Assembly: GCF_011397635.1 (NCBI RefSeq)
Contig: NC_064760.1
Location: forward strand, 25,245,356 to 25,309,355
Source: Epinephelus fuscoguttatus
Taxonomy: Eukaryota > Chordata > Actinopteri > Perciformes > Serranidae
DNA length: 64,000 nucleotides
Direction of reading: 5' to 3'
Below the pieces are notes generated by a model, which searched no databases, was not told where the DNA came from, and saw only the letters and a list, made by a program, of their open reading frames with translations. Shown here one piece after another: positions 49,736 to 60,430 of the stretch (positions are counted from its first letter, which is position 1; each line of letters starts with the position of its first letter). A program made the position numbers and the translations under genes.

Positions 49736-49904
49736 GATGTATACAATAACAGTCTGGTTGGTGCAAAGTTTTCACACATTTTCCTCTGAGGTGGATCAGG
49801 ACACATTTCAGGCTGCTCAGTGAAGGATAAACACGTATGCTTTGGGGTGAGGTGGAAACTTTTGTGTGTAAGCCGCTGACTGGGTCAACAGAGTCTGAGG
49901 AGAC

Positions 49905-52175
49905 ATGGAAGCTGTGATCGGACTGTTGCTGATGATACTGGGAGTCTCTCATGGTGAGCTGTGACAGTATTTTCAAGTCTCGTTAAAAAGTACATCATCT
50001 TCACTGATATGTGTTGCAGCTGATATACTGACCCACACTGGGAAGAATCATGACACATAAATGAATTAGATATTATTAAATATGTTTTTTCAGCTCTGGT
50101 CTTCACTTGTCTGCCATAGATCTATGACGTTGACACAAACTGACAGTTTTCTCTGCTCTGATTTTAAGCGAATATTTACATGGGACAATAAATCAAAGCC
50201 TCAGTATTCTAGGTTGATTTTAATCTCACTCAGTTACTGAACTTAAAAGGGAGGATTGCAAACATAGCTCTTACGCTAATGTTAAATCATAATCTCAGTC
50301 ACAGTTGCAATTTTTCACTTTTCTCATTTTTTTAAAAAAATATCTTTTATTTCCAGGTGTGGAAACGTGCTGTGATGGCAGACAGGATGGAGCTCAGTGT
50401 TATGGAGCTTTGGGAGGAACTGTGGTCCTCCGGCTGATGGACAGCGCCTCAGAAATATTTAGATACCGATGGTCAAACAAAACAACAACAATATTGGCTG
50501 GGAGAAAGAATCTGATTGTGTCTAATGAGATAGAGATCAGATCATCATTTACTCCCAGTGATGGAACATTTAGGATCAATAACCTGAGCTGGAATGATGG
50601 TGGGGAATATAAACTTGAAACCTTTGATTCAAATGGACAAAGAGCAGTGGACTCTATATTTGTCCATTCAGGGCAAATAGCTTTTTTTTTTTTTTTTTTT
50701 ACCAACTAGGGAAATTCAAAACATTGGTAGAAATACATGTCATATTCTATTGCTAAACTAAAACATGTCTACATATATCTCATATTTATCTCTGTCTGGC
50801 CTGTTCTGTATCAGAAACTGTATAAAATGACCAAGATGTTAATATGAAAAGTCATCTGAGTGTGTTTCCTTCAGCTCCTGTGTCCTCTGTCCTGCTGGTC
50901 CCTGAGTGTCTGTCCCAGGGAGAGATGAGGGTGTCCTGCTCCTCTGAGGGAGGGGACAGTCCTCAGTACAGCTGGACTCTGGATGGACACACACTGACAG
51001 ATGCTGAGCTCCTCTCTGGAAACACTGAGACCACCAACATCACTCTGAAACAACACGTCTCAGGACAACTGGTCTGCTCAGTCAGGAATAAAGTCAGTAG
51101 GATATCTAGTGGTGAGCGAGAGGACATAAAAAAAAGACTTTCAATCTTTATACTGATGATTATGGTCACTCTGTACATCAGTCATGGCTTCCTGTTTCTT
51201 TGCCCACAGGCTTCATATTCAGCGAGTGCATCTCCACCTCCACTGAGGGTAAGGAGAGTGACATCAACATGTGAACAAAACCCTAAAACCCTGTATTTAA
51301 GGTGACATGGAGTGATGACACTCAACTTCAGGTTATCAGAAATGATCAGCATTTATCCTGAGTAACTGAATGTAACTTGCATTAAGTTCACCTCGGGGCA
51401 CCACCCTTCAAAAAGGGAAATGAAAGCTGATGTATTAATTCAGTGTCAAAATGGAGGTTAGGTAAACCCCTGACTCATAAACAGCGACCATTACATCTCA
51501 TACACACAAAGCAAGTAATCAGAATCTTTTTCAGTGTTCAACCTATTGAACCTCTAATGATACACACAACTACTAATTATTGAACAAATCCCACAAATCC
51601 CATCTCCAGGATTGGGATTCTCACCTGTTGTCACTCAACCCTTGTGGTCATCAGTGCGAGCACTGGTGATGGTAATGGGAGAGTGAACTGAAGTGGCGTT
51701 CATTTACCTTTTCAAAGGATGATGTTTTGAGATGAATTTGACACATGTGATTTCTGTTACTCAGTACAAATGTTGATCATTTCTGCTCACCTGAAGTTGA
51801 GTGTAATCACTCTATGTCATCTTACATGCAAGATAAAGCAATTAGCCTTTAAGCTACACACGTCAATCAGACTTCCTCCAGCAGAGATGACCCCTGGCAT
51901 TTATGTCAAAACTAACTCTCCTGTCACAGCACTAACTTAACATCTGATTTTTGTGTCTCTTTATCCAAACAGATCACTCCCTGCTCATATGTGGTGTGAG
52001 AGCAGCTGTGGTGATTCTTGCATTAATTGGGATCTGCGTCTTTTTTGCTTGGAAGAAGCAGAAATACAAGATGGCTGCAGGCTCTGGCGTCCGCTGTAAG
52101 AGGGGACATGAAGAGAACTCTGTTATGATGGTTGAAGTGAGAAGTTCTGCATCTGAACTTTACAGTAACGTGTGA
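49905..52175 (+). pseudogene. Array gene E: V-C2 receptor with damaged V exon
   Basis: Exons 49905-49953 (signal), 50357-50672 (V), 50875-51111 (C2, short type), 51210-51248 (13-codon stalk) and 51973-52175 (membrane plus tail). The V exon is 316 nt instead of 321: five bases are missing near 50638-50645, and its donor is GC (CAGG|GCAAAT). If retained it shifts the frame of everything downstream; read through, it stops at 50709 in a T-run intron. C2, stalk and membrane exons are open. Because all are phase 1, joining signal to C2 would give a 175-aa V-less product. The V start reads ETCCDGRQ, with Cys for Ser. The promoter (ISRE plus TATA) looks healthy. Called a pseudogene, with a V-less product possible. 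Confidence 0.65.
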
Positions 52176-52609
52176 AACCAAGGCCTTAGTGTCGTCTCAT
52201 ATGTGCTGTGATCAGCCATGTGTCTTTATGGGTGTGTTTTTGGCTGATAGGCGGGTAAACTGTAAACAGCCAGAGAAAGAGGTGGGTACACTCTGTATAC
52301 CTGAGCATACCCTCCACTACACCACTGGTGCAACTAAGTTTGATGCCATTTGGAAGTTATTTTGCTGTAGATTTCCACATTGTCATTACAATGTCCAAAA
52401 CTGGAAACAGATATTTTTCTCAGAAGACAAGAGTTAATGTTTTAGAGATAATTTGTGTTTGCTTTTGTATAGATACTTGATGTAGTGACTGTAAATATTT
52501 ATGTGTGTTTTAATGTGATTTTGCATTCACAGCATGTTTGTAACCATGTTTATTGAAGTCAAAACTGTAATTATACACCATATAGATATGGGCAATATTC
52601 TCATATATG

Positions 52610-52615
52610 ATTAAA
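52610..52615 (+). terminator. Probable polyadenylation signal of gene E
   Basis: ATTAAA in the conserved block downstream of the stop codon, as after genes B, C and F. Confidence 0.45.
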
Positions 52616-53834
52616 GGGTTTAACTCTTAAAGATTCAATTATGTAAATAATAGTTTGTGTTATTCTGATTTGATTATAATTACTAATGCAGGTCTGTTTT
52701 GCTTCCATGTTTATGTAAAACCTCTCAAAGGTTTCTAGTTGCTTTCTAAATCTGTCATCCACTCAGTCATGTATCATCAGTTAATTTGTTTAAAGTCCTT
52801 GTGTTGACATGTTGATCACGGACTGTACCTTTAATGACTGCAGAGATCTGAATCAAACTTCCAGACTCATTATCAGAATTAGTGGGTGTGAGGTTTCCCT
52901 CTACTGGTTTACAGAGGCGTTACTGTTGCTAAGGGATAATTCTGTATTCAGTAAAACTCTGTGTTGACAACATGTAAACATTTCAGGTAAATCAGTGATC
53001 AGTAAATAATGATCATATATCTGTTACTGCCTTTAGGGGCTTCACTGAAACAGCTTCACCAGATATTAAGTGTAAAGTGTTTTCATATTTTCGGGCATTT
53101 GTCTTTAATCAACAGCTGCCAGTGGAGGGCGACAGAGTCTGAAGAGACCACAGAGACAGAGAGCATGTGACAAGGAAATGTACAGGTGAACTTTAAAGCA
53201 GGAACAGTGCAGAGGTTAGTACAGAGTAGCATGACTTTCAGACCACTGTGGGCCAACAGCACAGTGTGAATATCCATATTTTAGCACCTTTGGATGACAT
53301 ATTGTTGCCTTTTTCTACATTTTATCTCATGTTAGAGATATTTGTGTTTCACGTTAGTTACAAAGACTTCACGGTTGATTTCAGGACCAATACTTTCCTG
53401 TGCATATAGATATTGACAAAGTATTTGTAATTAAATATCTTGTGTCTCAGATGGGAATGTCTCATTTCCCACACAATGTATTTAAAATAAAAAGATGTCA
53501 CACTGTGCAGACAGGTATTGTGCCAAAGTTGTAATCTTTAAATTCCATACGTTCATCGATGTCAAATGTGGAGGATGATTGAACAGGACATAATAGGAAA
53601 AAAGGTCTTGTGGCAGAAGCTGTGTTTATGGTTTATACACTGTGTGAAAACACTTTGTTCCACTTCTTTCTGAGTAATATGACATAATCTACTGGTAGTG
53701 TGTGGTTAAATGTAACATCTAATTATAAAACATAGAACGTCAGAAACCACTTCCAGATCTCTGTTCAGATTTTAAGCCATCAGCATCCTTTTAAGGCTTT
53801 CATGCCATCTAGTCAGACTGCTCTCAGCATAAAT

Positions 53835-53844
53835 GAGGAAGTGA
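53835..53844 (+). promoter_or_regulatory. ETS/PU.1-like site upstream of gene F
   Basis: GAGGAAGTGA, again 163 bp before the ATG, within the promoter block shared with A, B and G. Confidence 0.45.
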
Positions 53845-53997
53845 CCAGTTGGCCACAATGATCTGCCTCCTTTCTCCTGCTGATCACTAAGAGAAGACAT
53901 TTCAGGCTGCTCAGTTAGTGTGTGCATGTTTGCTGTTAAATAAAGTAGAAACTCTTGTGTGTAAGCTGCTGACTGGGTCAACAGAGTCTGAGGAGAC

Positions 53998-54464
53998 ATG
54001 GAAGCTGTGATCGGACTGTTGCTGATGATACTCAGAGTCTGTCATGGTGAGCTGTTTAACTTGTTTAATCTGACCGTTTTTATGCAGCTGTGGGATCAAG
54101 TCTTGTCAAAAAGTACAGTTTGACATCATCTTCACTGATGTGTTTTTCAGCTCAAACACTGAGCCACACTGTGGCCAAATTCATACAAGAATCATGGCAC
54201 AAAAATCAATTAAATTAAAAAAAAAAAAGAATTAAAAAATGAATTGAATTAAAGTGACAGTTTTTATATAACTGCTATTTACATATGACGGTAAATTCAA
54301 GCAGTTCTTTTAACTGAAATTTAAAAGACATATAAAAGATATACAAGTGTACATGAAAAAAAGTTTCAGCACATAATTCATTTTGATGTCAGTCAAGTTT
54401 CAAAATTGAACTGATTGAAATTATATATCTCTTTTTCTTATTTCTATCTAATTTTTTATTCAAC

Positions 54465-54505
<41 letters not shown>

Positions 54506-57500
54506 ACACACACACACACACACCTGTAATAATACACCATCATTTATTTGTTGATTATATTTTGTGTTATTAATCTGAATTTTCAAAGAAACTAGTACAT
54601 TTTCAAAGATATGTGGAGTAAAAAGTACAACAGTCGTCTCTGAAAGGGAGTAGAAATATAAAGTAGCAGGGAATGGAAATACTAAAGTATAAGTAGACAA
54701 AAACCAGTGGTGCAGTGGTAGCTGATGAGGTGGGCGAACTTCTAAGTAGATGTGAAGGTTACTGAGGAGGAAGTGGGGATACTGTCCTATATATTTGGCT
54801 GATAGGTGGGTATGCTGTAAACAGCCAGAAAAAGAGGTGGGTTACCCTGTATACTTGTGTGTACCCTCCACTACAGCACTGCTCTAAACTGTACTGAAGT
54901 ACAGAACTTAAGTAAATGTACTCAGTCACATTTCACCACTGGTCACAGGTCTGTGTAATTCTCAACTGCACAAGAACAACTTCCTGTTTGCAAACTGTGG
55001 TCTGAGGGAGAAACAGACCAACAAACTGTTTCTATTTGACAGGCATCTCTGTTACTGTCCTTTGTTTAGAAGAAATCAAAAGGTAAAACTGCTGACTTAG
55101 TTTGTTTTTTTTTTTGTTTTTTTTTTTACAACTTTCCAGGTGAGGAAACCTCCTGTGATGGCAGACAGGATGGAGCTCAGTGTTATGGAGCTTTGGGAGG
55201 AACTGTGGTCCTCCGGCTGATGGACAGCACCTCAGAAATATTTCACTACCGATGGTCAAACAAAACAACAGTAATACTCCATGGGAGAAAGAATCTGATT
55301 GTGTCTAATGAGATAGAAAACAGATCATCATTTACTCCCAGTGATGGAACATTTAGGATCAATAACCTGAGCTGGAGTGATGGTGGGGAATATAAACTTA
55401 CAATCTTTGATTCAAATGGACGGATATCAGAGCAGCAGACTCTGTATTTGTCTATTCAAGGTGAATAATTTTGTTTATCAATTAACACATCAACTAAAAC
55501 ATGTCTACATGTATCTCATGTTTATCTGTATCTCTGTCTGTCCTGTTCTGTATCAGAAACTGTATAAAATGACCAAGATGTTAATATGAAAAGTCATCTG
55601 AGTGTGTTTCCTTCAGCTCCTGTGTCCTCTGTCCTGCTGGTCTCTGAGTGTCTGTCCCAGGGAGAGATGAGGGTGTCCTGCTCCTCTGAGGGAGGGGACA
55701 GTCCTCAGTACAGCTGGACTCTGGATGGACACACACTGACAGATGCTGAGCTCCTCTCTGGAAGCACTGAGACCACCAACATCACTCTGAAACAACACGT
55801 CTCAGGACAACTGCTCTGCTCAGTCAGGAATAAAGTCAGCAGTGTCTCAAAAGAAATGAAGATGACTAACTGTGGTGAGTGAGAACATGAGTAAAAAACA
55901 GTTTGATGATTATGACACTGATGATTAACTGTACATCAGTCATTGATGTGTTTCTTTCCTTCAGGCTTCATATTTATTAACTGCACCTTACCCAATGGGA
56001 CACACATATCACAGTGGGTGTTTGCAGCCAATAACACCCTGTGTATTGAGCCAACAACAGCTCCTACCACGACCACAGAAACTGTAGGTAAGTGACATCA
56101 AAGTGTTGATAAAACCCTCCACTCACATCACACACACCAGTCAAACTATGACTTCCTCCAGCAGAGATGAGCCCTGGTTACTAGTGAAAACCAACTCTCC
56201 TGTCACAGCACTAACTTGACATGTGATTCTTGTGCATCTTTGTCCGAACACATCACTCCCTGCTCACATGTGGTGTGAGAGCAGCTGTGGTGATTCCTTT
56301 TTTGTTGTGCACTCCAGGAAATATTGATCACACTGGTGTTGGTTTACTGATTTTAACGATCTGTTCTTGCAAACGAAATCCTAAAATATACACTTACTGA
56401 CTTTTTTACACACTGACAGCAGCTGGAAAATGCTCCCATTTAAGGGAAACATTAAGACACTTGCACATACACATATTGTGGTCTGAGAGAGACATGGACA
56501 GAGCTTTAATACTCTTTATATTATAATGCATTAATATTTCTACATCTGTAAAAGTTGGAATGATTCTTAATTCAGTAGAAATGGTATGATAAAAACATTG
56601 ATATTCTTATTTCTTAATGTCTTTATTTTCATTTCAGGTTTGTATACTTACTGTGAAATGTAGATTTTTTCTTTTTCTTTTTTCAAACTTTCGTTTCTAA
56701 TTTCCAGGTGTGGAAACCTCCTGTGATGGCAGACAGGATGGAGCTCAGTGTTATGGAGCTTTGGGAGGAACTGTGGTCCTCCGGCTGATGGACAGCGCCT
56801 CAGAAATATTTAGCTACCGATTGTCAACCAAAACAACAACAATACTCAATGGGAGAAAGAATCTGATTGTGTCTAATATGATAGAAAACAGATCATCATT
56901 TACTCCCAGTGATGGAACATTTAGGGTCAGTAAGCTGAGCAGGAGTGATGAAGGAGAATATACTCTTGAAATCTATGATTCAAATGGGCGGATATCAGCG
57001 CGGCGGACTCTACAGTTGAGCATTCAAGGTAAATAGCTTTATTACTGGAACATGTACTAACACTGAAAGACATTCATGTCATTTTCTCTTCCTAAACTAC
57101 ATTTATCTGTATCTCTGTCTGGCCTGTTCTGTATCAGAAACTGTATAAAGTGTCCAAGATGTTAATATGAAAAGTCATCTGAGTGTGTTTCCTTCAGCTC
57201 CTGTGTCCTCTGTCCTGCTGGTCTCTGAGTGTCTGTCCCAGGGAGAGATGAGGGTGTCCTGCTCCTCTGAGGGAGGGGACAGTCCTCAGTACAGCTGGAC
57301 TCTGGATGGACACACACTGACAGACGCTGAGCTCCTCTCTGGAAACACTGAGACCACCAACATCACTCTGAAACAACACGTCTCAGGACAACTGGTCTGC
57401 TCAGTCAAGAATAAAGTCAGTAAGATATCTAGTGGTGAGTGAGACGACGTAAAAAGAAAACTTTCAATTGTTATACTGATGATCATGGTCACTCTGTACA

Positions 57501-58489
57501 TCAGTCATGGCTTCCTGTTTCTTTGCCCACAGGCTTCATATTCAGCGAGTGCATCTGCACCTCCACTGAGGGTAAGGAGAGTGACATCAACATGTGAACA
57601 AAACCCTAAAACCCTGTATTTAAGGTGACATGGAGTGATGACACTCAACTTCAGGTTATCAGAAATGATCAGCATTTATCCTGAGTAACTGAATGTAACT
57701 TGCATTAAGTTCACCTCGGGGCACCACCCTTCAAAAAGGGAAATGAAAGCTGATGTATTAATTCAGTGTCAAAATGGAGGTTAGGTAAACCCCTGACTCA
57801 TAAACAGTGACCATTACATCTCATACACACAAAGCAAGTAATCAGAATCTTTTTCAGTGTTCAACCTATTGAACTACTAATGATACACACAACTACTAAT
57901 TATTGAACAAATCCCATCTCCAGGATTGGGATTCTCACCTGTTGTCACTCAACCCTTGTGGTCATCAGTGCGAGCACTGGTGATGGTAATGGGAGACTGA
58001 ACTGAAGTGGCGTTCATTTACCTTTTCAAAGGATGATGTTTTGAGATGAATTTGACACATGTGATTTCTGTTACTCAGTACAAATGTTGATCATTTCTGC
58101 TTGCCTGAAGTTGAGTGTAATCACTCTATGTCATCTTACATGCGAGATAAAGCATTTAGCCTTTAAGCTACACACGTCAATCAGACTTCCTCCAGCAGAG
58201 ATGACCCCTGGCATTTATGTCAAAACTAACTCTCCTGTCACAGCACTAACTTAACATCTGATTTTTGTGTCTCTTTATCCAAACAGATCACTCCCTGCTC
58301 ATATGTGGTGTGAGAGCAGCTGTGGTGATTCTTGTGTTAATTGGGATCTGCGTCTTTTTTGCTTGGAAGAAGAAGAAATACAAGATGGCTGCAGGCTCTG
58401 GCGTCCGCTGTAAGAGGGGACATGAAGAGAACTCTGTTATGATGGTTGAAGTGAGAAGTTCTGCATCTGAACTTTACAGTAACGTGTGA
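53998..58489 (+). CDS. Array gene F: V-C2-stalk-V-C2-stalk receptor, intact
   Basis: Exons 53998-54046 (signal MEAVIGLLLMILRVCHG), 55140-55460 (V1), 55617-55874 (C2), 55965-56087 (41-codon stalk), 56708-57028 (V2), 57198-57434 (C2, short type), 57533-57571 (13-codon stalk) and 58287-58489 (membrane plus tail) give 516 aa with no lesion. V1 keeps the C-strand Trp (YRWSNK); V2 has Leu there (YRLSTK), as in gene B. Short-type C2 lacks the terminal TNC cysteine, but the following stalk (GFIFSEC) could supply it. The tail is the common one ending SELYSNV. A dead membrane exon lies in the intron between stalk 1 and V2 (56252-56295), so the gene arose by fusion of two single-module genes. The best candidate for a functional four-Ig-domain receptor in the window. 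Confidence 0.8.
54472..54524. repeat. (TA)n(CA)n compound microsatellite
   Basis: About fifteen TA units followed by about nine CA units in gene F intron 1. Confidence 0.95.
54705..54881. mobile_element. hAT-like MITE in gene F intron
   Basis: Same insertion as at 28616-28791 in gene C (same flanks AAGTAGACAAAAAC and CTCTAAACTGTACTG), so it was present before that stretch of intron was duplicated. Confidence 0.6.
56252..56295 (+). pseudogene. Decayed membrane exon inside gene F
   Basis: Same relic as in gene B: ATCACTCCCTGCTCACATGT onward for 44 bases, acceptor AG changed to AC, sequence lost after GTGATT. Confidence 0.75.
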
Positions 58490-58923
58490 AACCAAGGCCT
58501 TAGTGTCGTCTCATATGTGCTGTGATCAGCCATGTGTCTTTATGGGTGTGTTTTTGGCTGATAGGCGGGTAAACTGTAAACAGCCAGAGAAAGAGGTGGA
58601 TACACTCTGTATACCTGAGCATACCCTCCACTACACCACTGGTGCAACTAAGTTTGATGCCATTTGGAAGTTATTTTGCTGTAGATTTCCACATTGTCAT
58701 TACAATGTCCAAAACTGGAAACAGATATTTTTCTCAGAAGACAAGAGTTAAGGTTTTATAGATAATTTGTGTTCACTTTTGTATAGATACTTGATGTAGT
58801 GACTGTATATATTTATGTGTGTTTAAATGTGATTTTGCAGTCACAGCATGTTTGTAACCATGTTTATTGAAGCCCAAACTCTGATTGTACACCAAAAAGA
58901 TAAGGGGAATATTCTCATATATG

Positions 58924-58929
58924 ATTAAA
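58924..58929 (+). terminator. Probable polyadenylation signal of gene F
   Basis: ATTAAA in the conserved ATATGATTAAAGGGTTTAAC block after the stop codon. Confidence 0.45.
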
Positions 58930-59055
58930 GGGTTTAACTCTTAAAGATTGAATTATGTAAATAATAGTTTGTGTTATTCTGATTTGATTATAATTACTAA
59001 TGCAGGTCTGTTTTGCTTCCATGTTTATGTAAAACCTTTCAAAGCATTTATTATT

Positions 59056-59225
59056 ATTTTTTTTTTTATTTTGGGGGCTTTTTAGCCTTTAATGTATAGG
59101 ACAGACAAGCATGAAGGGGGGAGAGAGAGAGAAGGAGTGACATGCAGCAAGGGGCCACAGGCCGGGGTTGAACCTGGGCCGCCGCGGCAACAGCCTGTAC
59201 ATGGGGCGCCTGCTCTACCACTACC
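59056..59225 (-). mobile_element. tRNA-derived SINE
   Basis: On the minus strand the element runs from GGTAGTGGTAGAGCAGGCGC (tRNA-like box A region) through a box-B-like GGTTCAACCCCGGCC and a GCTGCATGTCACTCC body to an A/T-rich tail. It is flanked by AAAGCATTTATTATT at 59041-59055 and 59226-59240. The matching site after gene C (about 32205) has one copy of that sequence and no insert. Confidence 0.75.
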
Positions 59226-59823
59226 AAAGCATTTATTATTAAAGACTTTAATTTAGTTGTTTTCTAGTGTTATTCATTCAAAACCTGTCAATCACTTAGT
59301 CATGTGTCATCAGTTAATTTGTTTAAGTCCTTGTGTTGACATGTTGATCACGGACTGTACCTTTAATGACTGCAGAGAACTGAATCAAACTTCCAGACTC
59401 ATTATCAGAATTAGCGGGTGTGAGGTTTCCCTCTACTGGTTTACAGAGGCGTTACTGTTGCTAATGGATAATTCTGTATTCAGTAAAACTCTGTGTTGAC
59501 AACATGTAAACATTTCAGGGAAATCAATGATCAATAAATAATGACCATATATCTGTTACTGTCTTCAGAGGCTTCACTGAAACAGTTTCACCAGATGTTA
59601 AGTGTAAAATATGACTGTTCATTGCTGCAGGTGCAATGTCAGAAGTGTTTTCATATTTTCAGGCATTTGCCTTTAATCAACAGCTGCCAGTGGAGGGCGA
59701 CAGAGTCTGAAGAGACCACAGAGACAGAGAGAGTGTGACAAGGAAATGTACAGGTGAACTTTAAAGCAGGAACTGTGCAGATGTTAGTACAGAGTAACAT
59801 GATTTTCAGACCACTGTGGGCCA

Positions 59824-59861
59824 AGATCAGTACAGGTGACTCTACTGTTGACAATTCAAGG
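59824..59861 (+). pseudogene. Stub of a gene-A-type third V exon before gene G
   Basis: Same scar as at 26703-26740: the last bases of an A-type V3 exon with its mutated donor (AAGGATAATAG), joined at the same point to the flank GACCACTGTGGGCCA. Confidence 0.7.
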
Positions 59862-60267
59862 ATAATAGCTTTTTTAACCACTGAGAAACTGAGTGTTACT
59901 GATAGACATTCATGTCATATTCTACTCTTCCACTACATGTGTCTCATATTCAACATATATCTGTATCTATGTCTGGCCTGTTCTGCAATGTAATTTCCCA
60001 ACAATGTATTGAAAATAAAAAGATGTCACACTGTGCACATGTACATATTGTGTAAAGATCTTTAGAAGCTGTGTTTATGGTTTATACACTGTATGAAGAC
60101 ACTTTGTTTCACTTCTTTTTTTAGTGTAATGACAGAAATTCCTGCTGTTGTATGTCTAAATTTAGCATCTAATTATAAAACACAGAAGTTCAGAAACCAC
60201 CTCTAGACTTTTACAGCATATTTTTAAGGTTTTCATACCATCTAGTCAGACTGCTCTCAGCATAAAT

Positions 60268-60277
60268 GAGGAAGTGA
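60268..60277 (+). promoter_or_regulatory. ETS/PU.1-like site upstream of gene G
   Basis: GAGGAAGTGA 163 bp before the ATG of gene G. Confidence 0.45.
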
Positions 60278-60430
60278 CCAGTTGGCCACAGTGATCTGCC
60301 TCCTTTCTCCTGCTGATCACTGAGAGAAGACATTTCAGGCTGCTCAGTTAGTGTGTGCATGTTTGCTGTTAAATAAAGTAGAAACTCTTGTGTGTAAGCT
60401 GCTGACTGGGTCAACAGAGTCTGAGGAGAC

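Noticed and set aside
59056..59225. Functional tRNA gene on the minus strand
   Set aside because: It has box-A/B-like motifs but no complete cloverleaf, and has a SINE body, tail and target duplication.
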